A model generated the notes under the pieces. That model did no database searches. It saw nothing but the letters and a program-made list of their open reading frames with translations, and was not told the origin of the DNA. A DNA stretch of 64,000 nt from JAZKFT01 sp040386335 (GTDB lineage Bacteria > Bacteroidota > Bacteroidia > Chitinophagales > Chitinophagaceae), in the NCBI GenBank assembly GCA_040386335.1, contig JAZKFT010000027.1:1-64000 (forward strand). The letters run 5' to 3'. The stretch's first letter is position 1. The number at the start of each line of letters is the position of its first letter. The translations under genes and the position numbers were made by a program. Below are positions 34,180-43,334 of the stretch, piece after piece.

Positions 34180-37100
34180 TTAAGGCAGTTGCTGTAAAAA
34201 TAAGTCGTAGTTAATATTCGCAGTCGTATTGAGTAAATAACCCAACACCAGGCTCTGAAGTATGGTCCTATCGTTTCCACTTCCCTGGTATTTAGCCTTA
34301 CTGTCCATATTGATATCACCTCTTAAATAGCCAAATGCCTGGTCAAAGTTAATATTTATCGTAGTGTTTCCAGGGAAGTTGGTTACATCCGACTGAACCA
34401 ATGTGCGGTCGTTTCCTCCACCCTGGTATTTTACCTTATTGTCACCATTGGCGTTACCAGCCCAAAGGGCTTTTAAGGTAAGATTACTCACTGAATTGGT
34501 TGTCGTTGCCATTTCCAGGCCATCATATTGAGGGGTAGCAGGATTGTGCCACAGTTGCGCATTGGTCATAATGGTAAAATCTACGACGCTACTGCAACTA
34601 AGGTTTGCGGCAGGGATAGCAGTGGCTGTCATAACTCCCAGGTGATTGCGGTGGCGGATCGCTACATAGTAATCATCATTTAATAATGATGGGAACCTGA
34701 TGCAGCTGCTGCCGTCGATATCCACCACGCTACCATCCTGCTGTACGATTACTGAACGGGTACCCTGTACAATAGTTGGATCGGCTTTGCTTCTCAATTC
34801 AACAAAAATCCAATCTACCGCTGAAGTAGTGGTAGCAGTGCGGTCTGCAAACATCGTAGAAGGTGTAACTACAGACTGATACGCAGGATTTGTTCCGTCT
34901 CCCACTTTAGTAAACTGGGTGGAATAATCCGTGTTGTTCGTATATGGATCGGCGTTTGGTATATAGCGGTTACCGGTAACACCAGCATAAGTACTGCTTC
35001 TCAAATTGTCCCTCATGGTTGTTTCCAAACCTGAACCCTCAGGATTCAATGCACCCTGTAACAAAACTTTTACCTGGAGGGTGATAAAGCCAGGCATCAC
35101 CAGGATATGTAATGTGGCACTATCACATGTAACGCCATCGCAAACCTTGTAGTCAAAATCTACCGGTCCGGTAAAACCTGCTTCAGGAGTGAATGTGTAG
35201 CTGCCATCGCCGTTCAATACGAGGGTGCCCTTACCAGGGATTGTTGTATTTTGAGTGGTGACAGTTAATGTTCCTGCACCTGTAGTGTTATCGTTTGCTA
35301 TAACACCACCAGCTGCACTAACTGTTATTGGTTGGCCTTTCGGCGTCGTGCTATTGTCATCGGTGGCGGTTACGTCAAATGGGTTGCCGGGTGGCAAAAC
35401 GTCAACAATAGCAAGGGATGTAGTACACAAACCTCCAGGGGTTTCGCATACCTGGTAAACGACCGTATCCTTACCGTAAAAACCTGCTGTTGGTGTATAT
35501 AACAGGTTGCCGTTACCGTCTATACTTGCCACGCCATGGAGTGGACCGCTGACTATGGAAGGCGTACCTAATACACCATTGGTATTGCCCGGAATATCAT
35601 TGATTTTTAGATTCAATGTAACCTGCGTTGGCGATGTAGGGCTGCCATATACAGACGCCTGGTCGGGGTTAGCAATAGGCTTATTGGTGGTTACTGTAGG
35701 ATCATTCACCGTTATAGTGAGTGTTTCATTTTTACAAACGGAGGCTGGTGAAGGCGTGCAAACCTGGATTGTATATTCATACACACCTGGCAAGCTGGTA
35801 ACAAAGCTATAGGTTCCGTCTGCATTTAATGTAGGCACAACAGCATTCGGATTTCCCGGTGAAGCTACTGGTATTCCAAATGTGCTACCGGCAGGTATGT
35901 CGTCGTTGGTCATTACGCTTCCTGAAACTGGAACATTTATCAGCGTCACATTTTCATCGGGGTTTGGATTAAATGGCTTCACTAAAATATGCAAGGTGGC
36001 ACTATCACATATTCCGAAGTCACAAACACGGTATCCAAAATCAACAGGTCCTGTGAACCCTGCTACAGGGGTAAATGTATAGGTACCGTCACCTTGTATG
36101 ACAAGTGTTCCCTTGCCAGGTATCGTGGTGCTCTGGGCGCTTACAGTTTGCGCATCTCCATCTGGATCGGTATCATTTACCTTCACATTGCCAGAAACAG
36201 GATTGTCAGTAAATGTTTGATTAAAATCATCAGCACCGGTAGTAGTATTAGGCGGTGGTGTGTCTTGTACAAATACAAACTGCCAGGATGTTGCACATTG
36301 CTGTGGTGATGCGTCATCACAAACAGTATATTGTACAGTATCTGTACCGATAAACCCTGTTGGTGGTGTATAGGTGGTATTGCCTGTAAGTGGATCAACG
36401 GTTACTGTACCACCTCTGCTGGTATTACCAGGTGCACCACCATTCATATCTGTTAGTGTCACACTTCCTGGCAAAAGGCTGGTGCCGGCTGTGCCAGCAG
36501 CGTCATTTGCAAGTGTCTGTATGATGACGGTACTATTTATTTCTACAGCTGCAATATCTATGTTGGCAATCGGTGGAATGTCAACGTCAATGTCAGGAAT
36601 AGCCACTACGGTGATGATCAATACTTCGCTGGGACATGGGGGTACCTGGTCCGGAACACAAACAGGAACGAGGAATTTATAAACCCCGTCATTATCCGGA
36701 GTAAAGCTATAGGTACCGTCGCTGTTCATAACAGGCATGCTGGCACTTGGATTGGGATCTCCGGGGATTGCGGCAGGAGTTCCATAAGTGGTATTGGCAG
36801 GTGCTTTGTCGTTGATACTTACATCTCCATTCACCGTTACATTAATGATAGTTACATTCATATCGGGCCTGGTGCAAGCCTTTATTTTAACCGTCACAGG
36901 TAGTGACGTAAAACTATAGCAGATTCCTCCACTAAGATAAAACGCATAATATACTCCTGCAGTAGCGGTTGTTGGTGTAGCATAAGGTGTTCCTGTATGT
37001 GTTGCATTGGTAAACCAGACCAATGTGGCTCCAACTGGCGTTGTACTGGTAACATAAGAATTCAGGTTAACAGTCAACACAGGACACGCATTCACCGCCG

Positions 37101-39321
37101 GAGAACCGTTAATTATCGCGGTAGTAAACACAGGAGCAGTAGATCCTGCTGCAGAAGCAGCTCTTAATACAGCACCCCTTATACGGGTAGTACCCAACAG
37201 GTTGGCGCCGACGAGGTTAGCAGCTGTAATCCTGATTTCATCAAAGGATAATGTGGTTGTAAAACCTACTATTTGACGGGTCGCACCAAATAGTTGAAGG
37301 CTCAGCAATGTACCGGCCGCTCTGTTGTCCCTCTCTACACCATTCAAATAGGTTCTGATTCTCAGATTGGTCAACAGGTCTACCCCGAGCAGGTTTGGAT
37401 TTTCAACATCGAAACCAGCGAAAGTACCTGCAGGATAAGTGGCCAACACATTTTTTACGGCAATAGATACGCTGGAAATTACTCCGGCTTCCAGGTCAAT
37501 TTCTGCATAGTTGGTCGTGTCGGCGTCTATTAATCTTTGGGTATTATTCAAAGTACAAACACATGCTGCTCCTTCCATGCCCGTTAGTTTACCATCTATG
37601 ATTAGCGGGTAGGTGGGCGATGTCAGGTAGGTAGTACCTGTTGCGCAGGTTAAAGGCGGGCCGGGACAAAATGTTTCGAACACTGCATTGTATATACGGG
37701 TAGTACTCAATGCTCCTATCAAATTAGAAACCTCCAATTTTACTTCGTCAAAACTTAAAGAGGTAACAAATCCCACTATCTGTGCACCATTTCCCTGCGT
37801 TAGGAATGTGCCGGCAGAAACAAGTGTGGAGGCTGTTGTGGATTCTCTGGGTGTCCCGTTTAAATAAGTGCGTATGGTTAAGCCTGAAAGAACATTTGCG
37901 TTCACCAGTAAAGGATTTGAAATATTGAACCCGGTAAATGTACCCGCCGGATAATCAGTTACCGCATCCCTGACAGCTATGGAACCTGTCGAGCCAACTG
38001 CGACATCCAGGAGGAGTGTAGCATAATCAAGGCTGTCTTCAGTAATTACATTCTGAGCGTCTATCAATGAACAACCAATGCAAACCAAAGGATCAATTCC
38101 GCTGTTTGCCCCGTTTACAAAAACTGGATATTTGGGGTGGTGCATTAATGTTGGTGTGTTGCAGACCAATGCAGGGCCGGCACAAAATGTTTCAAAAATT
38201 GCACTATATACCCGTGTATTGTTCAATGCAGCAATTGTACTCGTTATTTCCAGCTTTATCTCATCAAAGGACAAGGTGGTTTGAAAACCCACCAGCTGTT
38301 CTCCGGTACCGTTCAGCAAGACAGATTGAACGGAGGTAAGCGTAGCTGCAGTCGAACTTTCCCGTGGTGAACCGTTCAAAAAGGTTCTTACAACTAGGCC
38401 AGAAAGCAGGTTGACATTTACAAGGTTGGGATTGGAAATATTGAAGCCTGCAAATGTGCCCGCAGGATAATCCGTAAGCACGTCTTTTACTGCTATTGAC
38501 CCTGTGTTTCCAATTCCGGTGAGGGAGATGGTGGCATAGTCAGAATTACTTACTGAGATGGCATCTTCTGTGTTGGAAACAGAACAATTAGCACATACCA
38601 GAACATCAACCCCGGTGTTTGCACTACTAATAATAGATGGGATAGAGTCGTTGTTCATCGGCGTTTGCCTGTTGCACAAAAATGGTGGTCCTGCTCTGAA
38701 TCGTTCTATAACTGCATTATATATTCGGTTTGTAAAGGCTAACCCTAATAAAGAGGCATATGTGATCCTTATTTCATCAAAATCCTGCGTAGTAACAAAA
38801 CCAAGGGTAGCTGTGCCATCACCGTTAAGTACGCTTGCTCTTATGGCACCAGAAATTGCAGTGAATGATTCACGTGGGCTACCATTGTTCCAGGTGGAGA
38901 TGGTAACACTGGCCCCAAGGTTAACGGTTATTAAGTCAGCACTGCCTACCCTGAAGCCAGCAAAATAGCCAGCGGGATAAGTGTCTGCTGTGGTGTTATC
39001 TTTTACGCTGATGGTGCCATTGCAAAGAATTCCCGTCATGCTTATAGTGGCATAATCAGTCAGGTCTGAATTTTCAATATTGTCCACGTTTGCTATGTTA
39101 CCAACACAAACGAAAGGTACTGGCACATCTTCAAAAACAGTGGCATCAATATCTGTATATGGCACATTTACCAACGGCGACTTTACGTTGAAAGGCGCGG
39201 TCGCCGGTTGTGCGTTTGCCATCTTTACAAATCCCAATAAACATAACAGCAATACAGTAAAAATGGGTTTGGTTTTTTTAGAATAGAACGGAGGAAAAAC
39301 AGAGGCGAATTGTTGGTTCAT
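34180..39321 (-). CDS. Giant secreted repeat protein (1713 residues) with four ~168-residue repeats and Ig/cadherin-like domains
   Basis: The protein opens with a signal peptide ending MANAQ (about residue 38). Residues ~65-740 hold four copies of a ~168-residue unit I do not recognise. Each unit contains TYPAGxFAGFxxxxP/ADL, a LNGSPRES-like turn, and LGFxTTxxFDEIRI, with Cys pairs at the joints. Residues ~740-1490 hold Ig- and cadherin-like domains (VANDNTTG, GDGSYTFTPEAGFTGPVDFDYKVCD) typical of long adhesins. The C-terminus has two copies of a GDxNxDxKxKYQGxGNDRT motif, resembling dockerin-type calcium loops. A type A sorting domain is not evident. A surface adhesin is the likely role. Confidence 0.85.
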   Translation of the reverse strand: MNQQFASVFPPFYSKKTKPIFTVLLLCLLGFVKMANAQPATAPFNVKSPLVNVPYTDIDATVFEDVPVPFVCVGNIANVDNIENSDLTDYATISMTGILCNGTISVKDNTTADTYPAGYFAGFRVGSADLITVNLGASVTISTWNNGSPRESFTAISGAIRASVLNGDGTATLGFVTTQDFDEIRITYASLLGLAFTNRIYNAVIERFRAGPPFLCNRQTPMNNDSIPSIISSANTGVDVLVCANCSVSNTEDAISVSNSDYATISLTGIGNTGSIAVKDVLTDYPAGTFAGFNISNPNLVNVNLLSGLVVRTFLNGSPRESSTAATLTSVQSVLLNGTGEQLVGFQTTLSFDEIKLEITSTIAALNNTRVYSAIFETFCAGPALVCNTPTLMHHPKYPVFVNGANSGIDPLVCIGCSLIDAQNVITEDSLDYATLLLDVAVGSTGSIAVRDAVTDYPAGTFTGFNISNPLLVNANVLSGLTIRTYLNGTPRESTTASTLVSAGTFLTQGNGAQIVGFVTSLSFDEVKLEVSNLIGALSTTRIYNAVFETFCPGPPLTCATGTTYLTSPTYPLIIDGKLTGMEGAACVCTLNNTQRLIDADTTNYAEIDLEAGVISSVSIAVKNVLATYPAGTFAGFDVENPNLLGVDLLTNLRIRTYLNGVERDNRAAGTLLSLQLFGATRQIVGFTTTLSFDEIRITAANLVGANLLGTTRIRGAVLRAASAAGSTAPVFTTAIINGSPAVNACPVLTVNLNSYVTSTTPVGATLVWFTNATHTGTPYATPTTATAGVYYAFYLSGGICYSFTSLPVTVKIKACTRPDMNVTIINVTVNGDVSINDKAPANTTYGTPAAIPGDPNPSASMPVMNSDGTYSFTPDNDGVYKFLVPVCVPDQVPPCPSEVLIITVVAIPDIDVDIPPIANIDIAAVEINSTVIIQTLANDAAGTAGTSLLPGSVTLTDMNGGAPGNTSRGGTVTVDPLTGNTTYTPPTGFIGTDTVQYTVCDDASPQQCATSWQFVFVQDTPPPNTTTGADDFNQTFTDNPVSGNVKVNDTDPDGDAQTVSAQSTTIPGKGTLVIQGDGTYTFTPVAGFTGPVDFGYRVCDFGICDSATLHILVKPFNPNPDENVTLINVPVSGSVMTNDDIPAGSTFGIPVASPGNPNAVVPTLNADGTYSFVTSLPGVYEYTIQVCTPSPASVCKNETLTITVNDPTVTTNKPIANPDQASVYGSPTSPTQVTLNLKINDIPGNTNGVLGTPSIVSGPLHGVASIDGNGNLLYTPTAGFYGKDTVVYQVCETPGGLCTTSLAIVDVLPPGNPFDVTATDDNSTTPKGQPITVSAAGGVIANDNTTGAGTLTVTTQNTTIPGKGTLVLNGDGSYTFTPEAGFTGPVDFDYKVCDGVTCDSATLHILVMPGFITLQVKVLLQGALNPEGSGLETTMRDNLRSSTYAGVTGNRYIPNADPYTNNTDYSTQFTKVGDGTNPAYQSVVTPSTMFADRTATTTSAVDWIFVELRSKADPTIVQGTRSVIVQQDGSVVDIDGSSCIRFPSLLNDDYYVAIRHRNHLGVMTATAIPAANLSCSSVVDFTIMTNAQLWHNPATPQYDGLEMATTTNSVSNLTLKALWAGNANGDNKVKYQGGGNDRTLVQSDVTNFPGNTTININFDQAFGYLRGDINMDSKAKYQGSGNDRTILQSLVLGYLLNTTANINYDLFLQQLP

Positions 39322-40345
39322 GATGTTGGATTTATAATAGATTAGGGGATAACATAATGCCTTTCCGAAACGGTTGGTGTGTTAATTAGTATATCCCTGC
39401 GAGGATAAACATAATTAAATATAATAATATGTAACCATAAAAAATACTGCTACCTGTCCTGCATCAAATGCAGGATATAGAATTACGATAGCGATAAGGT
39501 TCTAACCGATGCTAGGGATACTTTGCAGTGGCGTGAAAGCCAAAGCTGCTTCGGACCATCGTTAGGTTAAGAATAAAAAACGTCGGAAATACCAACGGAC
39601 TTTTTAAAGGGGATAGTTTTTTCATACACTTGAATTTGGATTTGGACAATTCAAAAACTTTCCATTCAGAGGATACCCAGGATATTACGATCATTAAGAA
39701 TGTACAAGTACACCCAGACCTGGAATTACGGGTTTTCCAATCGAAAGGATTTAAAAATATTCAGATTAGTAACGAAAAGATAAAATTTTAATTGGAAATG
39801 AGAAAATTTTTTAGAATTATTTTTCTATTAACCGTTGTTTACTGCACCTCTTCTTTTGTCCAGACTTCTAAATTTTTTGATTTGCTGCTTTAGTTATAAA
39901 TATAAGGGTATGAATTTCATGATCAAAATACGGGAGTTTGCACTCCTATTTTCAATTGATGATAATATCCGTCTCCAAAAGTATCCGGGAATAAAAGGAA
40001 TCGGTATAGTTAGAAATACTCATTTTTTGTAGAGATTTTACTACCTGAAGAAAACACTGGGCGTTAATGAGTCAATGTTTTATAGCAAGGCTGGAATGAT
40101 CGTTTTTTATTGCGGTTCTTTCTCAAAACAATAAAAATTAGTCTGTTTTTATAATGCCCCTGATCCGTTATCAGTCAAGAATTATGCCATTTCATAAGTG
40201 TTAAAATTACAATTATTAAAAATAAGTTCAGTTTATTTATACCAGTCCTGGCGACGGTTATGTTTGTTCGCTTACTTTTATTAAATCGGATGCCGTATTT
40301 CATGTCGTCTTAACTCGACGGCTATTAATTTTTTATTGAAAAGTC
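39322..40345. other. Gene-poor kilobase with a palindrome and an unstarted frame
   Basis: This gap is AT-rich. TCCTGCAT-CAA-ATGCAGGA (39457-39475) is a perfect 8-bp inverted repeat upstream of the 1713-residue protein gene. On the plus strand a stretch of about 84 codons (39537-39791) is open and ends with protein-like text (PDLELRVFQSKGFKNIQIS) but has no start codon, so it may be a gene remnant. Short frames at 39512-39694 (minus) and 39835-40032 (plus) have no support. No RNA gene was recognised. Confidence 0.45.
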
Positions 40346-40699
40346 ATGATTGTTCATTTGCACCAACTCAGTTTTTTTTGCCATCATGGCTTGTACGAAG
40401 AAGAGAAAGTTATCGGTGGTATTTTTATTGTGAACCTTGATATGGAATTGAAAGATCAGGAGGCAGTCGTTACAGCTATTGGGGAAACGGTCAATTACGT
40501 TACTATATATACCCTGGTAAAGGAAAGGATGATGCAATCAACCCCCCTGTTGGAAACGCTGGTAATGGAATTGGCGGATTTGATATTGGCCTTTTCACCC
40601 CTCATTGATAAAGTATCCATCAGTATTACAAAGGCAGCAGCGCCAATAGTTGGATTCCAGGGAAAGGTAGGTGTTACATTCTCAAAACAACGTCAGTAA
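40346..40699 (+). CDS. folB: Dihydroneopterin aldolase
   Basis: The 117-residue protein has FolB length and motifs: the N-terminal LHQLSFFCHHGLYEEEKVIGG with the conserved HG, the middle Glu/Tyr region ETVNYVTIYTLV, and a C-terminal SISITKAAAPIVGF. It cleaves dihydroneopterin to 6-hydroxymethyl-dihydropterin in folate synthesis. FolB acts as an octamer. No other folate gene is in view. It follows a 1-kb gene-poor gap and precedes the CBS-domain cysteine synthase gene by about 190 nt. Confidence 0.88.
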   Translation: MIVHLHQLSFFCHHGLYEEEKVIGGIFIVNLDMELKDQEAVVTAIGETVNYVTIYTLVKERMMQSTPLLETLVMELADLILAFSPLIDKVSISITKAAAPIVGFQGKVGVTFSKQRQ

Positions 40700-40866
40700 A
40701 GGCATTAATGAATCTGTGAACGAATGCATGAGATTGGAATGTGCAACCTCTGTAAAGCGCTTTTACCCGAAATCGGAATAGACCTCCCCATTTGGCGATA
40801 GCCGTTTCACATTTCCAATTTCCCGGTCCGTAGAATCTACTCATTTTTTAGGTTGTACTTAAAATC

Positions 40867-40874
40867 TACATTTG
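40867..40874 (+). promoter_or_regulatory. Candidate -7 element (TAnnTTTG) before the cysteine synthase gene
   Basis: TACATTTG lies 15 nt before ATG 40889. Because it is inside the in-frame extension that begins at 40853, it favours the later start. The -33 region is only T-rich. Confidence 0.4.
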
Positions 40875-40888
40875 CCCAAAACCTTACT

Positions 40889-42247
40889 ATGGCCTGGAAA
40901 AAAAATATACTGGAAACGATCGGCAATACACCGATGATTCAATTGAATAAGATCACAAAGGATTTTCCTTGTACCGTATTGGCCAAAGTGGATTATTTCA
41001 ATCCCGGCAATAGTATAAAAGACCGGATGGCGTTGAAAATGGTAGAAGTGGCAGAGGCGGAAGGAAAGTTAAAGCCCGGCGGCACTATCATAGAAGGAAC
41101 CAGCGGTAACACAGGGATGGGCCTTGCTTTGGCAGCCTGCGTAAAAGGCTATAAGTGCATTTTTGTTACCACCGACAAGCAGTCGAAGGAGAAAGCAGAC
41201 ATATTAAAGGCCGTGGGCGCCGAAGTGATCGTTTGCCCCACCAATGTATTACCCGAAGACCCTATGAGCTACTACAGCGTGGCCAAACGCCTGGCGAAGG
41301 AGGTTCCCAACAGCTACCACATGAACCAATACGACAATCTTGCTAACCGCCTGGCCCACTACGAAAGCACGGGCCCGGAAATTTGGGAGCAGACCGGGGG
41401 AAAGATCACTCATTTTGTGTGTACGGCTGGTACTGGTGGAACTATTACCGGTACGGCACAGTACCTTAAGGAAAAGAATCCTGATATCCAGGTGTGGGCC
41501 ATCGATGTATATGGCTCACTGCTTACCAAATACTTTCGCACCGGGGAAATAGACATGGGAGAAGTGCATCCCTATATCAGTGAAGGGTTTGGCGAAGACT
41601 TTGTTCCGTTAAACTACGACATGAGCGTTATCGATTATTTTGAACAGGTGACCGATCGGGACGGGGCCATTATGGCGCGGCGGATTGCCAAGGAAGAAGG
41701 TCTTTTTTGCGGATATAGCGCAGGTAGCTGCCTGCAAGGCCTGTTTCAACTGAAGGACTCCTTAAAGAAAGATGACCTGGTGGTATGTGTATTTCACGAC
41801 CACGGCAGCCGTTATGTAGCCAAGATATACAACGACCAGTGGATGATGGAACGCGGATTTTTAGAGGTGAAAACATTCAGAGATATTGTAAGCGGAAGGG
41901 CTAAGCAGAAATTGGTAGCTACTGAACCGCTGCATACCGTAGGCGAAGCCGTAGCCCTGATGGATAAGTATGATATTGAAAACATACCAGTCATCAAAGA
42001 CTGGAAGAATATCGGCGCATTGAGCCAGCAGGGATTATTCAGCAAAATTTTCAGCAACCCCGATATCAAGAACCAAACCGTAGAAAGCGTTATGGAGCCG
42101 GCTTATCCTGAGGTTTCGTTCGATACACCCCTGGAGCGTTTAAGCACTTTGATAAACAAGGAAAATGGTGCCGTTCTTAGCAAAGATGAAAGTGGCAACT
42201 ATCATATCGTTACAAAGTACGACGTTATAAAAAGCCTGGCGAAATAG
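40889..42247 (+). CDS. PLP-dependent cysteine/cystathionine beta-synthase with C-terminal CBS pair
   Basis: The 452-residue enzyme starts MAWKKNILETIGNTPMIQLN. The PLP lysine is K44 in NPGNSIKDRMA, the substrate loop is EGTSGNTGMGLA, and the PLP-phosphate loop is TAGTGGTITGT. The C-terminal ~115 residues form two CBS motifs (VGEAVALMDKYDIENIPVI; PEVSFDTPLERLSTLI), as in cystathionine beta-synthases that are regulated by adenosyl ligands. It makes cystathionine from serine and homocysteine, or cysteine from (acetyl)serine and sulfide. Sequence alone does not decide which. The partner gamma-lyase is not in view. Confidence 0.88.
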   Translation: MAWKKNILETIGNTPMIQLNKITKDFPCTVLAKVDYFNPGNSIKDRMALKMVEVAEAEGKLKPGGTIIEGTSGNTGMGLALAACVKGYKCIFVTTDKQSKEKADILKAVGAEVIVCPTNVLPEDPMSYYSVAKRLAKEVPNSYHMNQYDNLANRLAHYESTGPEIWEQTGGKITHFVCTAGTGGTITGTAQYLKEKNPDIQVWAIDVYGSLLTKYFRTGEIDMGEVHPYISEGFGEDFVPLNYDMSVIDYFEQVTDRDGAIMARRIAKEEGLFCGYSAGSCLQGLFQLKDSLKKDDLVVCVFHDHGSRYVAKIYNDQWMMERGFLEVKTFRDIVSGRAKQKLVATEPLHTVGEAVALMDKYDIENIPVIKDWKNIGALSQQGLFSKIFSNPDIKNQTVESVMEPAYPEVSFDTPLERLSTLINKENGAVLSKDESGNYHIVTKYDVIKSLAK

Positions 42248-42276
42248 GGACTAGGGATTGGTTGATTGGGGATTTG
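42248..42276 (+). repeat. G-rich degenerate run after the CBS-domain synthase
   Basis: The text GGACTAGGGATTGGTTGATTG directly follows the stop codon. It shares the GGGATTGG core with the run after pdhA. Confidence 0.45.
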
Positions 42277-42344
42277 GCACAGGGGTCATTCCCAGCAATT
42301 TTAATTAGGGTTGGCTTACTAGAAAGCAACCAAAAGCACCTCCA

Positions 42345-42764
42345 TTAATTGAAAGGCACAGTTATGCCAAAGCGATAAAAACTTTCTGTAATAAAATTGG
42401 GGACGTAACTGATGGGCCTGCGGATAATGTCGGGAAAGATCTTTTTGGGATTTTCTTTGGCAAAGATGATGAATTTAAGATACTGCGAAATATCAGTGCC
42501 TTCATTGTTATGAGGTGTAAAAAACCGGGGTACACCTATTTCGTGAAATAACAATTTCCGTTTCAGCAAACTGTTTTCACTGCCATAAATAAGCACTTCC
42601 GGCAGATCTGGAAAGAAAACAGATTGAAATTTTTCCCTCCGCTGTTTATGACGATAGTATTCAAAATCCTTCCAGTAATTATCAATAAAAATTCTGGGTG
42701 GGATCTTTATAGCGAACAACTGCGATGAAAGTAGAAGGAATAAGATGGAAATGACAGGTTTCAT
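42345..42764 (-). CDS. Secreted hypothetical protein
   Basis: I do not recognise this 139-residue protein. A signal peptide (MKPVISILFLLLSSQLFA) precedes a basic, aromatic body (FIDNYWKDFEYYRHKQRREKF), with no Cys pairs or repeats. It starts 16 nt after the aroQ stop, so it is probably co-transcribed with aroQ. The function of that pairing is not obvious. Confidence 0.65.
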   Translation of the reverse strand: MKPVISILFLLLSSQLFAIKIPPRIFIDNYWKDFEYYRHKQRREKFQSVFFPDLPEVLIYGSENSLLKRKLLFHEIGVPRFFTPHNNEGTDISQYLKFIIFAKENPKKIFPDIIRRPISYVPNFITESFYRFGITVPFN

Positions 42765-42780
42765 TCCCCGTTTATTTATT

Positions 42781-43200
42781 TTATTTATTTAAGAAGTACC
42801 CCACTGCCAACTCATAGCCCTTTATACCCAATCCAATAATGGTGCCGGCACATTTAGCCGATACGTGGCTGATTTGCCGGAAGGCTTCCCGGGCGGCAGT
42901 ATTGGAAATATGAACTTCCACCACAGGCGTTTTTATGGCCGCAATCGCGTCTCCCAACGCCACCGATGTATGGGTGTAGCCGGCGGGGTTAAGAATGATG
43001 CCGTCGGCCGTAAAGCCAACTTCCTGTATATAATTAATGAGTTCTCCTTCTAAATTGCTTTGGTAGTAGCTAAACGAAACCTCCGGATATTTATTCTTCA
43101 GGGCTTCCAAAAACACATCAAATGATTCATTACCATAGATATCCACCTCCCTTTTTCCAAGGAGATTCAGGTTGGGGCCATTGATGATTGCTATATTCAT
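42781..43200 (-). CDS. aroQ: Type II 3-dehydroquinate dehydratase
   Basis: The 139-residue protein has the AroQ motifs: INGPNLNLLGKRE, catalytic Y22 in DIYG, NPAGYTHTSVALGDAI, and catalytic H97 in EVHISN. It forms dodecamers that dehydrate 3-dehydroquinate to dehydroshikimate in aromatic amino-acid synthesis. It lies downstream of carA on the minus strand (gap 134 nt, filled with repeat runs) and just upstream of a secreted unknown gene. Confidence 0.95.
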   Translation of the reverse strand: MNIAIINGPNLNLLGKREVDIYGNESFDVFLEALKNKYPEVSFSYYQSNLEGELINYIQEVGFTADGIILNPAGYTHTSVALGDAIAAIKTPVVEVHISNTAAREAFRQISHVSAKCAGTIIGLGIKGYELAVGYFLNK

Positions 43201-43235
43201 TCTAATATGCGATTTCTGTTTTAAGATTTGGCGAA

Positions 43236-43253
43236 ACGCAGAACACTTGACGC
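43236..43253 (-). repeat. 18-mer shared with 23582-23599
   Basis: On the minus strand GCGTCAAGTGTTCTGCGT, one base different from the copy at 23582. It is part of a larger GCGTTATGCGTATAGCGTC run in the gap between carA and aroQ. Confidence 0.6.
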
Positions 43254-43334
43254 TATACGCATAACGCTAAACCTGGAATTCTTCTTACCCTAACCTTGTT
43301 CCTTATATCCTGTTCCCTGAACATTATTCCTAAT

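Noticed and set aside
39835..40032. 65-residue plus-strand frame in the gene-poor kilobase
   Set aside because: It is AT-rich with no domain or signal, and its length is within chance for this composition.
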